Shown here in pieces: positions 19,181-29,790 of a DNA stretch of 64,000 nucleotides; position 1 is the stretch's first letter, and each line of letters opens with the position of its first letter. The notes beneath the pieces are model-generated. The model saw only the letters and a program-made list of their open reading frames with translations, did no database searches and was not told the origin of the DNA. The position numbers and the translations under genes were made by a program. The stretch is taken from NCBI RefSeq assembly GCF_000760115.1, contig NZ_JNAS01000001.1, positions 186,001-250,000 on the forward strand. The letters run 5' to 3'. This stretch comes from Prochlorococcus marinus str. SB. GTDB taxonomy: Bacteria > Cyanobacteriota > Cyanobacteriia > PCC-6307 > Cyanobiaceae.

Positions 19181-20905
19181 TTAGCCTTCAAAAACAACAC
19201 TAAATGTCTCTTTATCCAGATTAAATTTTCTTGTAGATGAATATAATAATTCATTATTAATAGTAAATTTAGTATGGATTAATTTTATGTTATTTTTTGG
19301 GTGTAATGCCTGTTCAATATTTCTAGAAACAATAATTCCAATCTTTGTACTATTTTGATAATTGGATAAAAACTGAATAAATAATTCTATATTTTTTATT
19401 TCTTCATCAGTAATGTTGGAATTGATTCTATTCTGATCATGCAAAATTCGCCATACTAATTTTGGTCGATTCCAAAAAGCCAATAATCTTGGTGTACTCT
19501 CTAGTTTAATATTGATGTTATTTTCATTACAGAATTTAATAACATTATTTTTTATTGGAACTAGATCAATAGATTTATATTCTCCGTCAAGAAAAATTGA
19601 AATAAATGGATCAATATTACTGGAATTTGGATTATCTTCATCAATCATGTGGCCTAATTTCGTTTTTTTTACACTTAAATATTCTGCATTATTATCGTTT
19701 GGACAAATTACTAATGGAACTCTCTCAATAACCTCTATTCCATAACCACCTAATCCAGCAATCTTTCTAGGATTGTTTGTAAGTAATTTTAATTTTTTTA
19801 TCCCTAGGTCGGTTAATATCTGTGCTCCAACTCCATAATTTCTAAGATCAGCTGGAAAACCTAATTTTTCATTAGCTTCAACAGTGTCTAATCCACCATC
19901 TTGTAAACTATATGCTTTTAATTTATTTATTAGACCAATACCTCTACCTTCTTGTCTCAAGTAAACAACAACCCCCTCTTCCTCCTTTTCTATCCTTGAT
20001 AAAGCCGCCTCTAACTGGGGTCTGCAATCACAACGCAATGATCCAAAAGCATCGCCAGTTAAGCACTCTGAATGCATTCTTACAAGTACAGGTTCACTTA
20101 ATTTCGAAGATTTTTGTTTAACTAATGCAACGTGCTCTGAACCATCTAGATCATTAACATATCCATAAGCTTTGAAATTACCAAAAATACTTGGAAGAAC
20201 AGCATCAGATTTTCTAAATACAAATCTCTCAGTTTGAAACCGATAACTTATTAGATCAGCTATTGATATTAATTTCATTCCCCACTGTTTTGCATACTCT
20301 TTTAGTTGAGGGAGTCTTGACATAGAACCGTCAGGATTTTGTATTTCACAAATAACTCCAGCGGGATAAAGACCTGACATTGCAGCAATATCTACTGCCG
20401 CTTCGGTATGACCTGCCCTTTTTAATACTCCACCTTTTTTTGCTCTTAATGGAAATATATGTCCTGGCCTCCTTAAATCATCAGGTTTTGTATTTGGATT
20501 TATAGCAACTTGTATTGTCTTTGCCCTGTCTTCAGCGGAAATTCCTGTAGTAACATTATGTTCAGGTCCAGCATCAATTGAAACTGTAAAAGCTGTTTGA
20601 TTTTCATCAGTATTTCTATCTACCATTAATGGTAAATCTAATGAATCAAGTTTTTCACCTTGCATCGCTAGGCATATAAGACCACGGCCCTCAGTAGCCA
20701 TAAAATTAATTTGCTGTGGAGTTGCAAACTGAGCCGCACATATTAAATCTCCTTCATTTTCTCTTCTTTCATCATCTACAACAATTATGCATTCACCATT
20801 TCTTATAGCAGCCAACGCATCGCTGATAGGATCAAATTCAATTTTAAAAGATTCATTTATATCCAAAATTGTTCCATTATTTGATTTGGGACTTGTTTCT
20901 TTCAT
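19181..20905 (-). CDS. ribBA: Bifunctional 3,4-dihydroxy-2-butanone-4-phosphate synthase / GTP cyclohydrolase II
   Basis: It makes both precursors of riboflavin. The N-terminal RibB domain (about 25-220) has [12 protein letters not shown] and [15 protein letters not shown] with AGHTEAAVD. The RibA domain follows with zinc ligands in [19 protein letters not shown] and the catalytic RQEGRGIGL. About 130 residues beyond the usual RibA end form an extension with no domain I recognise. ATG at 20905 is preferred over TTG at 20917; AGGA lies just ahead of it. 574 residues. Confidence 0.95.
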   Translation of the reverse strand: MKETSPKSNNGTILDINESFKIEFDPISDALAAIRNGECIIVVDDERRENEGDLICAAQFATPQQINFMATEGRGLICLAMQGEKLDSLDLPLMVDRNTDENQTAFTVSIDAGPEHNVTTGISAEDRAKTIQVAINPNTKPDDLRRPGHIFPLRAKKGGVLKRAGHTEAAVDIAAMSGLYPAGVICEIQNPDGSMSRLPQLKEYAKQWGMKLISIADLISYRFQTERFVFRKSDAVLPSIFGNFKAYGYVNDLDGSEHVALVKQKSSKLSEPVLVRMHSECLTGDAFGSLRCDCRPQLEAALSRIEKEEEGVVVYLRQEGRGIGLINKLKAYSLQDGGLDTVEANEKLGFPADLRNYGVGAQILTDLGIKKLKLLTNNPRKIAGLGGYGIEVIERVPLVICPNDNNAEYLSVKKTKLGHMIDEDNPNSSNIDPFISIFLDGEYKSIDLVPIKNNVIKFCNENNINIKLESTPRLLAFWNRPKLVWRILHDQNRINSNITDEEIKNIELFIQFLSNYQNSTKIGIIVSRNIEQALHPKNNIKLIHTKFTINNELLYSSTRKFNLDKETFSVVFEG

Positions 20906-20993
20906 TATTCCTATCAATATAGAAAAATAGTGTTTTAGTTACCTTAAATTCAACACTTTATAATCCTATCTCAAAGTCTGCCAATTCAAAGAA

Positions 20994-22049
20994 ATGAATG
21001 TTGCAATAGTAGGTGCTACAGGTTACGGCGGTATTCAAGCGGTAAATCTTTTAAAGAAAAATAAAAAATACAAAATTTCATTTTTAGGAGGTAATAAAAC
21101 ATCTGGATCTAAATGGAATGATAATTTCCCTTTTATTTGTCTAGATAATGATCCTTATATAGAAGAAATATCCGTAGATAATATTTCAAAAAATGCAGAT
21201 GTTGCTTTGCTTTGTTTACCAAATGGCTTATCTTCAACATTGACAAGGAAATTATTAGATAGAGGACTTAAAGTTATTGATTTATCTGCTGATTATAGAT
21301 ACAAGTCTTTAGATGAATGGAAAAAAGTATATTCCAAAGAAGCTGCTATTTATAAAAGGAATGATGATGATTTATGTAAAGAGGCAGTTTACGGTCTTCC
21401 TGAAATAAATAAGGAAGCCATTTCAAAAGGAAGATTAATTGCCTGTCCAGGATGTTATCCAACATCTGCTCTTATTCCATTAGCTCCTTATCTCTCTCAA
21501 GGAATTATTGAAAATGAAGGTATAGTTATTGACTCTAAAAGCGGAACCTCTGGAGGTGGTCGAGAACCAAACCAAAAGCTACTCTTATCAGAATGTGGAG
21601 AAGGTCTATCAGCATATGGATTAATAAACCATAGACATACCTCAGAGATCGAGCAAGTGGCATCTTTAATTTCTGGAAATAAAATTGAACTACTTTTTAC
21701 ACCTCATTTGGTTCCAATTTCAAGGGGAATGCATTCGACAATATATGGAAGATTAAGAGATCCAGGATTAACTTCTGATGACTGCAGAATTCTTTTGGAT
21801 AATTATTATAGAAATTTCAAAAATATTAAAGTCTTACCTGTAGGTACATTCCCATCAACAAAATGGGTTAAAAATACAAACCAAATTTTTCTTTCTGTCA
21901 AGGTTGATATTCGAAACGGAAGGATTATTATTTTATCTGCAATTGATAATTTATTAAAAGGTCAGACTGGGCAAGCAATTCAAAATTTAAATATTATGAG
22001 TGGATTTTCAATGGATGAAGGTCTTGATTTAACTAATAATTTTCCATAA
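20994..22049 (+). CDS. argC: N-acetyl-gamma-glutamyl-phosphate reductase
   Basis: It reduces N-acetylglutamyl phosphate to the semialdehyde in arginine synthesis. The NADP-binding loop is VGATGYGGIQAV at the N-terminus; the catalytic cysteine is in ACPGCYPTSALIPLAP near residue 153, and HRHTSEIEQ plus TPHLVPISRGMHST complete the signature. 351 residues is the normal size. Its 3' end overlaps the convergent purN gene by 17 bp. Confidence 0.96.
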   Translation: MNVAIVGATGYGGIQAVNLLKKNKKYKISFLGGNKTSGSKWNDNFPFICLDNDPYIEEISVDNISKNADVALLCLPNGLSSTLTRKLLDRGLKVIDLSADYRYKSLDEWKKVYSKEAAIYKRNDDDLCKEAVYGLPEINKEAISKGRLIACPGCYPTSALIPLAPYLSQGIIENEGIVIDSKSGTSGGGREPNQKLLLSECGEGLSAYGLINHRHTSEIEQVASLISGNKIELLFTPHLVPISRGMHSTIYGRLRDPGLTSDDCRILLDNYYRNFKNIKVLPVGTFPSTKWVKNTNQIFLSVKVDIRNGRIIILSAIDNLLKGQTGQAIQNLNIMSGFSMDEGLDLTNNFP

Positions 22050-22689
22050 AATTACTTCTTATCAAAAACCCAGCTTGAGAAATTGAGTGAGGTAAAATTT
22101 TATGCTCAAGCATTTGTATCCTTTTGGAAAGTGATTCAATATCATCATCATCTCTTATTGACAATGCAGCTTGCATTATCAATGCTCCACTATCAACCTC
22201 TTCTTCTACAAAATGTACTGAACAACCAGTTATTTTTGAACCATTTAATATAGAGTCCTTTATCGCAGAACCGCCTTTATATGCTGGAAGTAATGAAGGG
22301 TGAATATTTATTATCTTATTCTTAAATTTATTAATAAAAAATGGAGTAACAATTTTCATCCAGCCTGCCATAACCACAAGTTCAACATCGTAATGAATTA
22401 AATTATTTACAATTTCTAATTCAAAAGCTTCTTTTTGCAGAAAGTCTTTGCCTCTTATAATTTTGTGTGGTACTTTTTTACTTTCAGCTCTTTTTATACA
22501 ACCAGCTTCTTCATTGTTAGTAATTAGAACTTTTATATCTATATCTAATTCTCCTTTTTCTGAGAGATTAATTAATTCCTGAAAGTTTGTTCCTTTCCCA
22601 GAAGCAAGTACACCTATTTTTAATTTAGGGGAAAATCTTCTAAATTCAGATATCTCAGGCGAAATTATGTAATTAAATGATCTATCCAA
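22033..22689 (-). CDS. purN: Phosphoribosylglycinamide formyltransferase
   Basis: It transfers a formyl group from 10-formyl-THF to GAR in purine synthesis. Motifs are GVLASGKGTNFQELI near the N-terminus, VMAGWMKIVTPFFI, and NIHPSLLPAYKG with the catalytic His, then GCSVHFVEEEVDSGALIMQ. The N-terminus carries about 24 residues beyond E. coli PurN; the start used is TTG at 22689, so a shorter form is possible. Tail-to-tail overlap with argC is 17 bp. Confidence 0.93.
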   Translation of the reverse strand: MDRSFNYIISPEISEFRRFSPKLKIGVLASGKGTNFQELINLSEKGELDIDIKVLITNNEEAGCIKRAESKKVPHKIIRGKDFLQKEAFELEIVNNLIHYDVELVVMAGWMKIVTPFFINKFKNKIINIHPSLLPAYKGGSAIKDSILNGSKITGCSVHFVEEEVDSGALIMQAALSIRDDDDIESLSKRIQMLEHKILPHSISQAGFLIRSNFMENY

Positions 22690-22834
22690 AATTTTTTTAT
22701 TTTATCTAATGATAAATTCATATGAAATAAAAAAAACCCTCAAGTTTAATTGTTTATATTCAAAAACATATTTATTTGAAGATAATAATTTAAACAAATT
22801 TAAATGATTCAAATCTATGTACTATTCGTTTAGA

Positions 22835-22840
22835 TATAAT
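22835..22840 (+). promoter_or_regulatory. Putative -10 box for pgi
   Basis: A perfect TATAAT hexamer lies 32 bp ahead of the pgi ATG in the 183-bp gap between divergent purN and pgi. No convincing -35 hexamer is seen, which is common in this kind of genome. In such AT-rich DNA chance matches are frequent. Confidence 0.4.
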
Positions 22841-22872
22841 TGAATAATAAATAAAAGAAACAAATATATAAA

Positions 22873-24456
22873 ATGAATGGAGATTTAAACTCTTGGGATA
22901 AATTTTGTAATTATCTTTGGTTTGATAAAAAATTAAATATTTGGTTAGACATAAGTAAAATTAATTTCACAAGTAAAGAGATAAAAAATTTAGAAGATAA
23001 ATTTAAAGATGTTTTTTCCTCAATAAAAGAATTAGAAAATGGTGCAATCTCAAACATTGATGAAAATAGACAAGTTGGACATTATTGGCTTAGAAATCCA
23101 TCAATTTCACCCTCTTCAAAAATAGGAGAAGAAATTAGAGCAGATATTAATTCAATCTCTGAATTTGGAAAAAAAATTTTAAATGGGGATATTAAGAATA
23201 AGAATAATCAGCTGTATACTGATGTTCTATGGATAGGAATTGGTGGAAGTGGTTTAGGACCATTACTTATTACAGAGTCACTGCAGAAGTGTTCTAAAGG
23301 CTTAAATTTTTCTTATATCGATAATGTTGATCCTTTTTTAATTAGCGAAAAGTTAGAAGAGTTATCTCAAAAATTATCAACAACATTATTTGTAGTAGTA
23401 AGCAAATCAGGTGGTACGCCTGAACCTAGAATTGCTATGGAAATTATTAAAAGTCACTGCGAAAACAATTCTCTTGAATGGAATTCTAATGCTATAGCTA
23501 TAACTATGAAAGGTAGTAAGTTATTTAAAAAAGCTACTTTTGAAAATTGGTTAAAAATATTTAATTTGCAAGATTGGGTTGGTGGAAGAACTAGTATTAC
23601 AAGCTCTGTGGGATTACTTCCATTAGCTCTTATTAATGAAAATATCTCTGAATTTATCAGAGGTGCATCATTAATGGATGAAGCCACACGTATAAGTGAT
23701 TTTAAAAATAATCCAGCAGCACTATTATCATCCGCATGGTATTTAACTGGTGATGGTATTGGAAAGAGAGATATGGTCGTATTACCTTATAGAGATAGGT
23801 TACAGGTTTTTAGTAAATATCTTCAGCAATTAGTAATGGAATCATTAGGAAAGAAATTTAATAGGAATGGTCAAGTAGTTAATCAAGGTATTTCCGTTTT
23901 TGGTAATAAAGGATCTACAGATCAGCATGCTTATGTTCAGCAACTTAGAGATGGTATTGATAATTTCTTTTGTATTTTTATTGAATTATTAGATTCTCCA
24001 TCTACTAATATATTTGATGAAAAAGAGAATCCTAAAGAATATCTTTCTGGTTTTTTGCAAGGAACCAGATCAGCACTCTCTAGTGAAAACAGACAAAGTA
24101 TCACTATTACTCTAGAAAAGTTAAATTGTTTTTCACTAGGTGCCTTAATCGCTTTATTTGAGAGGGCTGTATCCTTCTACGCTGAATTGGTAAATATAAA
24201 TGCATATGATCAACCTGGAGTTGAAGCTGGAAAGAAAGCAGCTGCAAATATTATTGAGTATCAACAAAAAGTAAGTAATTTATTAGATGAAGGTGGAGAA
24301 TATTCTATAAATGACATAACATCTTTATTTGATAATTCAGTTAGTGAACCTATATTTTTTATACTCCGTGAAATGTGTTTCGGTAATGATAATTATTTAG
24401 TTAAGGGCGATTGGTCAAATCCAAATTCATTAGTTATTCAAAAAATAAATTCTTAA
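22873..24456 (+). CDS. pgi: Glucose-6-phosphate isomerase
   Basis: It interconverts glucose-6-phosphate and fructose-6-phosphate. Seen are [13 protein letters not shown] (sugar-phosphate loop), [28 protein letters not shown] and the [18 protein letters not shown] segment with the catalytic His. At 527 residues it belongs to the cyanobacterial form. ATG start. Its stop overlaps the convergent leuS stop by 4 bp. Confidence 0.96.
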   Translation: MNGDLNSWDKFCNYLWFDKKLNIWLDISKINFTSKEIKNLEDKFKDVFSSIKELENGAISNIDENRQVGHYWLRNPSISPSSKIGEEIRADINSISEFGKKILNGDIKNKNNQLYTDVLWIGIGGSGLGPLLITESLQKCSKGLNFSYIDNVDPFLISEKLEELSQKLSTTLFVVVSKSGGTPEPRIAMEIIKSHCENNSLEWNSNAIAITMKGSKLFKKATFENWLKIFNLQDWVGGRTSITSSVGLLPLALINENISEFIRGASLMDEATRISDFKNNPAALLSSAWYLTGDGIGKRDMVVLPYRDRLQVFSKYLQQLVMESLGKKFNRNGQVVNQGISVFGNKGSTDQHAYVQQLRDGIDNFFCIFIELLDSPSTNIFDEKENPKEYLSGFLQGTRSALSSENRQSITITLEKLNCFSLGALIALFERAVSFYAELVNINAYDQPGVEAGKKAAANIIEYQQKVSNLLDEGGEYSINDITSLFDNSVSEPIFFILREMCFGNDNYLVKGDWSNPNSLVIQKINS

Positions 24457-27023
24457 ACAACAATATTCATTATTTTTCCTTTAACAATAATTATTTTTCT
24501 TATTTCCTTATGTTGAGTCCATTTTAATATGTTAGGTCTTTTAAGAGTCAATTCTTTAATTTGATCTTCACTCATATCATTATTAATATTTACTTTGTCT
24601 CTAACTTTTCCATTCACTTGTATTACTAGTTCATATGAATCTTCCTTTAGTGCCTCGGCATTAAAGGAAGGCCAGTGCTCTAAATGTACAGATTTTTTAA
24701 ATCCTATAAGATGCCATATTTCTTCTGCAATATGAGGTGCAAATGGAGCCAACAAAATACAAAATGTTTTTAAAGCATCAATTTTTAAATTATTGTTTAT
24801 GTCATTAATGGAATTTGATAATGAATTATAAAACTTCATTAGTTCTGAAATCGCAGTATTAAATTGGTTATTTAATATGTCATTTGAAATTTCTTTTATA
24901 GCAATATTCATTGACTTTATTAAACTTTTTTCTTTATCTGGATAGGAATTAGATTTACTATTTATATCTTTTGCACAATTTACATAAAGCTTCCAAATCC
25001 TACTTAAAAATCTAAATTGTCCTTCAACATCTGTATCTCCCCATTCCAAATCTTTTTCTGGTGGTGCTTTAAATAATATAAACATTCTTGCTGTATCTGC
25101 TCCATATTTTTTAATTACTGATTCAGGGTCTATTCCATTATATTTAGACTTAGACATCTTCTCGAACAGAACTTCGAGTTTAGAATTGTCAATTGGATCT
25201 GTAGGATTTGATAAGTCAGTAATATCGGAAGGAGAAACATATTTACCAGTTTTATTGTTTTTATATGCTGCGGCCTGAACCATTCCTTGCGTTAATAGTT
25301 TTTTGAAAGGTTCATCAATATCAAATAATTCATTATCTCGCAAAGCTTTAGTGAAAAATCTTGCATATAACAAATGCAATATTGCATGCTCTACTCCTCC
25401 AACATATTGATCTACAGGTAACCACTTATTAATTTGATTCTTTTCAAATGGCTTAGTTGAACATTTTGAAGATGGGTATCTTAAAAAATACCAAGATGAA
25501 CACATGAAAGTGTCCATTGTATCAGTTTCTTTTCTTGCCGCTATTCCACATTTTGGACATGTTGTATTTATCCAATTATTATTATTACCTAAAGCATTAA
25601 TCTTGTTAGCGGAGATTTCTATATCTTTTGGTAATGAAACAGGCAAATCAGATTGCTTTAAAGGAACAGCTCCACATTTTTTGCAATTAACGATGGGTAT
25701 CGGACATCCCCAATATCTTTGTCTAGATATTAACCAATCTCTTAAACGATATTGAATTTTATTTTCGGCCCATCCATTATTTACTCCCTCCTCTGCAATT
25801 TTTAATTTAGCAATAGTATTTGCTATACCATTGTATTGATTTGAATTAATTAGATATCCATTTTCTACATAAGCATTATCAAGCTGATTACTTTGTTCAC
25901 TTTTATTCTTTACTATTACCTGTTTAATATCTATATTGTTTTTCTTAGCAAACTCAAAATCCCTTAAATCATGAGCAGGCACACCCATAACAGCGCCGGT
26001 ACCGTATTCATCAAGAACATAACTAGCCACCCAAATAGGTATAGGTTCAGAATTAACTGGATTTATAGCTATTAAGCTAGTTTTTATTCCAATTTTTTCA
26101 AGTTCATTATTTTTATTATTTTTCAAATATTGTTTAAGATTTTCTATATTTTGTATGGTTTCTTGATCAGTAATTTTTTTAATTAATGAATGATTTACAG
26201 AAATTGCTAAATAAGTAACTCCAAATAAAGTATCTGGCCTTGTTGTAAATACAGTTATTTTCTTTTCCGGATTGGTATTGATATTGAAATTAATATTTGC
26301 ACCAATTGACTTTCCAATCCAATTATCTTGCATTATTTTTACTCTTTCTGGCCAGTTATCTAATTTTTCTAAATCCTTCAATAACTCATCTGCATAATTA
26401 GTAATTCTTAAAAACCATTGCTTTAATAATTTTTTTTCAACTACTGCCCCAGATCTCCAAGATTTACCCTCTGAGTCAACTTGTTCATTCGCTAGGACTG
26501 TATTATCTATAGGATCCCAATTAACTTCTGATTCCTTTTGATATACAAGACCTGACTTGTATAACTCTAAAAATAGATATTGGGTCCAAATATAATAATT
26601 TTCATCACATGTTGAAAATTCCCTATCCCAATCAACAGATAGTCCCAAAAGCTTTAATTGTGACTTCATATGAGAAATATTTTTTTTAGTCCAGACACTT
26701 GGACTAATTCCTCTTTCAATAGCAGCATTTTCAGCAGGCAAACCAAATGCGTCCCAACCCATTGGATGTAAGACAGATTTACCCTTAAACCTTTGGAATC
26801 GAGCTATTAAGTCTGTAATAACATAATTCCTAACATGTCCCATATGAAGATTACCTGAAGGGTAGGGAAACATTGATAAGGCATAAAACTTATCGCTATT
26901 CTCAGTTAATTCATAGGTTTTGTATAAATTGTTTTCTGTCCATATTGACTGCCATTTTTTTTCTATTTCAGATGGATTATATAAATTGGTATCAGCCTCA
27001 TATTGTTTATCGGGAGAAATCAC
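24453..27023 (-). CDS. leuS: Leucyl-tRNA synthetase
   Basis: A class I aaRS of 856 residues. The HIGH motif is HMGH at 60-63 in [15 protein letters not shown], and KMSKS is in [11 protein letters not shown] near 620. The CP1 editing domain (about 225-420) has the threonine-rich [12 protein letters not shown] and [12 protein letters not shown]_x_RD regions, so post-transfer editing of mischarged tRNA is expected. Zinc-ribbon cysteines CKKCG and CPKCG follow. Start is GTG at 27023. Confidence 0.97.
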   Translation of the reverse strand: MISPDKQYEADTNLYNPSEIEKKWQSIWTENNLYKTYELTENSDKFYALSMFPYPSGNLHMGHVRNYVITDLIARFQRFKGKSVLHPMGWDAFGLPAENAAIERGISPSVWTKKNISHMKSQLKLLGLSVDWDREFSTCDENYYIWTQYLFLELYKSGLVYQKESEVNWDPIDNTVLANEQVDSEGKSWRSGAVVEKKLLKQWFLRITNYADELLKDLEKLDNWPERVKIMQDNWIGKSIGANINFNINTNPEKKITVFTTRPDTLFGVTYLAISVNHSLIKKITDQETIQNIENLKQYLKNNKNNELEKIGIKTSLIAINPVNSEPIPIWVASYVLDEYGTGAVMGVPAHDLRDFEFAKKNNIDIKQVIVKNKSEQSNQLDNAYVENGYLINSNQYNGIANTIAKLKIAEEGVNNGWAENKIQYRLRDWLISRQRYWGCPIPIVNCKKCGAVPLKQSDLPVSLPKDIEISANKINALGNNNNWINTTCPKCGIAARKETDTMDTFMCSSWYFLRYPSSKCSTKPFEKNQINKWLPVDQYVGGVEHAILHLLYARFFTKALRDNELFDIDEPFKKLLTQGMVQAAAYKNNKTGKYVSPSDITDLSNPTDPIDNSKLEVLFEKMSKSKYNGIDPESVIKKYGADTARMFILFKAPPEKDLEWGDTDVEGQFRFLSRIWKLYVNCAKDINSKSNSYPDKEKSLIKSMNIAIKEISNDILNNQFNTAISELMKFYNSLSNSINDINNNLKIDALKTFCILLAPFAPHIAEEIWHLIGFKKSVHLEHWPSFNAEALKEDSYELVIQVNGKVRDKVNINNDMSEDQIKELTLKRPNILKWTQHKEIRKIIIVKGKIMNIVV

Positions 27024-27130
27024 TTAATTTTTATTTGTTAAATTATTATTTTAATATCCATTGTATAAAATAGAAATAGATTGTTAAAAGGAATAATTTA
27101 TAATTAAAATTTAAGATATATGATTTACAA

Positions 27131-27991
27131 ATGAAAAATATAAGTTTTGAAAAATATCAAGGTAACGGAAATGATTTCGTAATAATAGATTCTAGAGGAA
27201 ATGAATTATATAAAAATTACAAGACAAATAAAATATTTGATATAAAAAAGATTTGCAACAGGCAATTTGGTGTTGGAGCAGATGGTGTGATTTTTATAGA
27301 AGAACCTAATAATGATAATTATGCAAAAATGATAATTTTTAATTCTGATGGTTCTGAAGCACAAATGTGTGGAAACGGAATTAGGTGTTTAGTTGAGTAT
27401 CTCCACGTAAATGATTCAATGAATAATAAAAATATAGAATATAAAATTGAAACTAAAGCAGGTTTAAAAATTGCAAAATATATAAATGATGAAATTGCAG
27501 TAAAAATGGGAGTTCCAATTTTAGAATGTCAAAATATTCCAACAACAATTGAAAAAAAAATAAATTCAATTCCTTCACACGAATTTATTGAGAATGATTT
27601 TAATAATATGGGTTATGCCGTAGGAATGGGAAATCCTCATTTAATATTCTTTGTAAAAGATATAGAGTCAATTGTTCTTTCCAGACTAGGACCTATATTT
27701 GAAAAAAATGAATTATTTCCTGAAAAAACTAATGTGCATTTTTGTCAAATTTTAAATAGAGATAATATCAAAGTAAAAGTATGGGAAAGGGGTGCAGGAC
27801 CAACCTTAGCTTGTGGAACAGGTGCCTGTGCTATCCATGTGGCAGCTTATAAATTAGGCCTTTGTAATTCACAAACCATAGTAACCTTACCAGGAGGTAA
27901 TCTTAAAATTGATTGGTCAAAAGACGATTGTGAAGTAATGATGACCGGTAATGCTAAAAAGGTTTTCTCAGGATCAATGTTAGTAAATTAA
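27131..27991 (+). CDS. dapF: Diaminopimelate epimerase
   Basis: It converts LL- to meso-diaminopimelate for lysine and peptidoglycan. The two catalytic cysteines are C80 (EAQMCGNGIRC) and C228 (LACGTGACAIH), both intact. YQGNGNDFVIID is the N-terminal signature. 286 residues. The stop overlaps the next gene's ATG as TAATG, forming a tight operon with the cysteine desulfurase, DUF1995 and dacB genes. Confidence 0.96.
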   Translation: MKNISFEKYQGNGNDFVIIDSRGNELYKNYKTNKIFDIKKICNRQFGVGADGVIFIEEPNNDNYAKMIIFNSDGSEAQMCGNGIRCLVEYLHVNDSMNNKNIEYKIETKAGLKIAKYINDEIAVKMGVPILECQNIPTTIEKKINSIPSHEFIENDFNNMGYAVGMGNPHLIFFVKDIESIVLSRLGPIFEKNELFPEKTNVHFCQILNRDNIKVKVWERGAGPTLACGTGACAIHVAAYKLGLCNSQTIVTLPGGNLKIDWSKDDCEVMMTGNAKKVFSGSMLVN

Positions 27992-29163
27992 TGGAAAATA
28001 ATTTTATCTATTTAGATAATGCATCCACAACTCCATTATCTGAGAATGTTTTAAATATAATTAATTCAACTTATAGGAATTATTGGCATAACCCTTCATC
28101 TACATATGAGCTAGGGATAAAATGCTCTACATATCTTGAAAAAATTAGATCTAAAATTGCTTATATATTTGAAGCAGATCCAGAGGATATAATTTTTACA
28201 TCTGGTTCTTCGGAATCGACAAATATTGTATTTAATAATATTTATGAGAAATTTAAAAATGGTAGGGTTGTTATTTCAAATGTTGAACATCAAGCAACAA
28301 CTATTTGTGCTAATAAATTAAGAAAACAAAATTGGGATATTTACGAATGGACTGTAAATAATAATGGAATTTTAAATATTTCTAATATCGAAAATTTTTT
28401 AAACAATGATACTAAGCTTGTATCAATTATTTGGGGACAAAGCGAAATTGGGACAATACAACCTGTCCAATTTATTGGTTCTAAATGTGAAGAATTAAAT
28501 ATAATGTTTCATTTAGATGGAACCCAAATATTAAGTAATGGAATATTCAGTTGGAAAGATCTTAAATGTGATTTTCTAAGTTTATCCGCTCATAAATTTG
28601 GAGGTCCAAAAGGGATCGGTATTCTTTTAACAAAAGAAAAGTCTAGAAAAATTTTAAAAAATAATGACATATCACTTACTCAGGAATTTTCAATTAGACA
28701 AGGTACACAAGCTTTGCCATTAATAGCTGGAATGTATGAATCACTAAAGAATATTGAAGGAAAAATAAAATTATATGATTATATAACTGAATTTCCTTCT
28801 AATGATATTAATAAACTTAAAAATTATTTTTTTCAAAAAATTAAGGATAATAATCATATAAAGATTACGGGTAGTATTAACCATAGACTCCCCAATCATA
28901 TTTCGTTTTTACTATTAAATAAACTATTTGAGCCTATAAGGGCCTATAAGATTGTTAATTTCATGTCAGAAAATAAAATAGCCATAAGTAGTGGAAGTGC
29001 TTGTTCAAGCTCATCTGGTAAACCTAGTTCAACACTTAAAAATATTGGTTTAAAAGATGATGAACTATATTCAAATATTCGTGTTACTTTAGGTTCAATA
29101 AATAATAAGTCAGAAATAGATAAATTTTTAGAACTTATTCAAATATGTATTGAAAAATTTTAA
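27991..29163 (+). CDS. Cysteine desulfurase (NifS/IscS-like)
   Basis: A PLP enzyme of 390 residues that takes sulfur from cysteine for Fe-S clusters or tRNA thiolation. YLDNASTTPLS opens the fold, the PLP lysine is in SLSAHKFGGPKGIGIL near residue 202, and the sulfur-carrying cysteine is in SSGSACSSSSGKPS near 336. The loop form is group I (IscS/NifS), not SufS. No Fe-S scaffold gene is adjacent; neighbours are dapF (TAATG overlap) and DUF1995 (TAATG overlap). Confidence 0.92.
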   Translation: MENNFIYLDNASTTPLSENVLNIINSTYRNYWHNPSSTYELGIKCSTYLEKIRSKIAYIFEADPEDIIFTSGSSESTNIVFNNIYEKFKNGRVVISNVEHQATTICANKLRKQNWDIYEWTVNNNGILNISNIENFLNNDTKLVSIIWGQSEIGTIQPVQFIGSKCEELNIMFHLDGTQILSNGIFSWKDLKCDFLSLSAHKFGGPKGIGILLTKEKSRKILKNNDISLTQEFSIRQGTQALPLIAGMYESLKNIEGKIKLYDYITEFPSNDINKLKNYFFQKIKDNNHIKITGSINHRLPNHISFLLLNKLFEPIRAYKIVNFMSENKIAISSGSACSSSSGKPSSTLKNIGLKDDELYSNIRVTLGSINNKSEIDKFLELIQICIEKF

Positions 29164-29789
29164 TGGAAACCAATTACAAACTACCTAAAGATTTAAATGA
29201 ATCTCTTAAGAATATGGAGGATGCAATTATTCCAAGTTTATTAGATTCAAATAAAAGATTTACTATAGAATTTAATTTTGAAGGGTTGAAGTTTAACAGA
29301 ATTGGAATAACTATCTACAAGATATTGTCTAAAAATAATAATGTATTCATAACATTTGCTGATCAAGGTTCTGTGGCTTTGGCTCAAAGAGACTATCCTG
29401 ATATCAAAGATAAAATCTTTACTTTTAAATCATTTAATGAATCAAATAATATAAATAATATTGATAGTGTAATGATATCGATACTACCTCAGCCATATGA
29501 TTTCGATTCATTTGAACCAATGTCTGATAATTATCAAGGCACGCATTATTCATTAAATCCAAAATTTGAAGATGCCAATATTGGTATAGGAAGTGTTATT
29601 AGAGAGCGACGTAAAAACTTTGTCAAAACATGGAAAAATATTTATTTTCTGCAGCCTTTAAATAAAGCTGCTCTTATGCATATTTATCCAAATAACTGGT
29701 TGCTTTTCAAAGAAGAAAATAAAAGGTATTTTTTTAAAAAAGAATTTGAAATTAAACCCGACAATGAATCTATTTTTGTAAATTTATAG
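29163..29789 (+). CDS. DUF1995 protein
   Basis: A 208-residue soluble protein of the DUF1995 family (cyanobacteria and plastids). Seen are LPKDLNESLKNMEDAI at the start, RFTIEFNFEGLKFN, and an FADQGSVALAQRDY segment. Plant members have been associated with plastid proteins of adenylate-kinase or LPA3-type context, but no activity is established here. It is TAATG-coupled to the cysteine desulfurase gene. Confidence 0.8.
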   Translation: METNYKLPKDLNESLKNMEDAIIPSLLDSNKRFTIEFNFEGLKFNRIGITIYKILSKNNNVFITFADQGSVALAQRDYPDIKDKIFTFKSFNESNNINNIDSVMISILPQPYDFDSFEPMSDNYQGTHYSLNPKFEDANIGIGSVIRERRKNFVKTWKNIYFLQPLNKAALMHIYPNNWLLFKEENKRYFFKKEFEIKPDNESIFVNL

Positions 29790-29790
29790 A

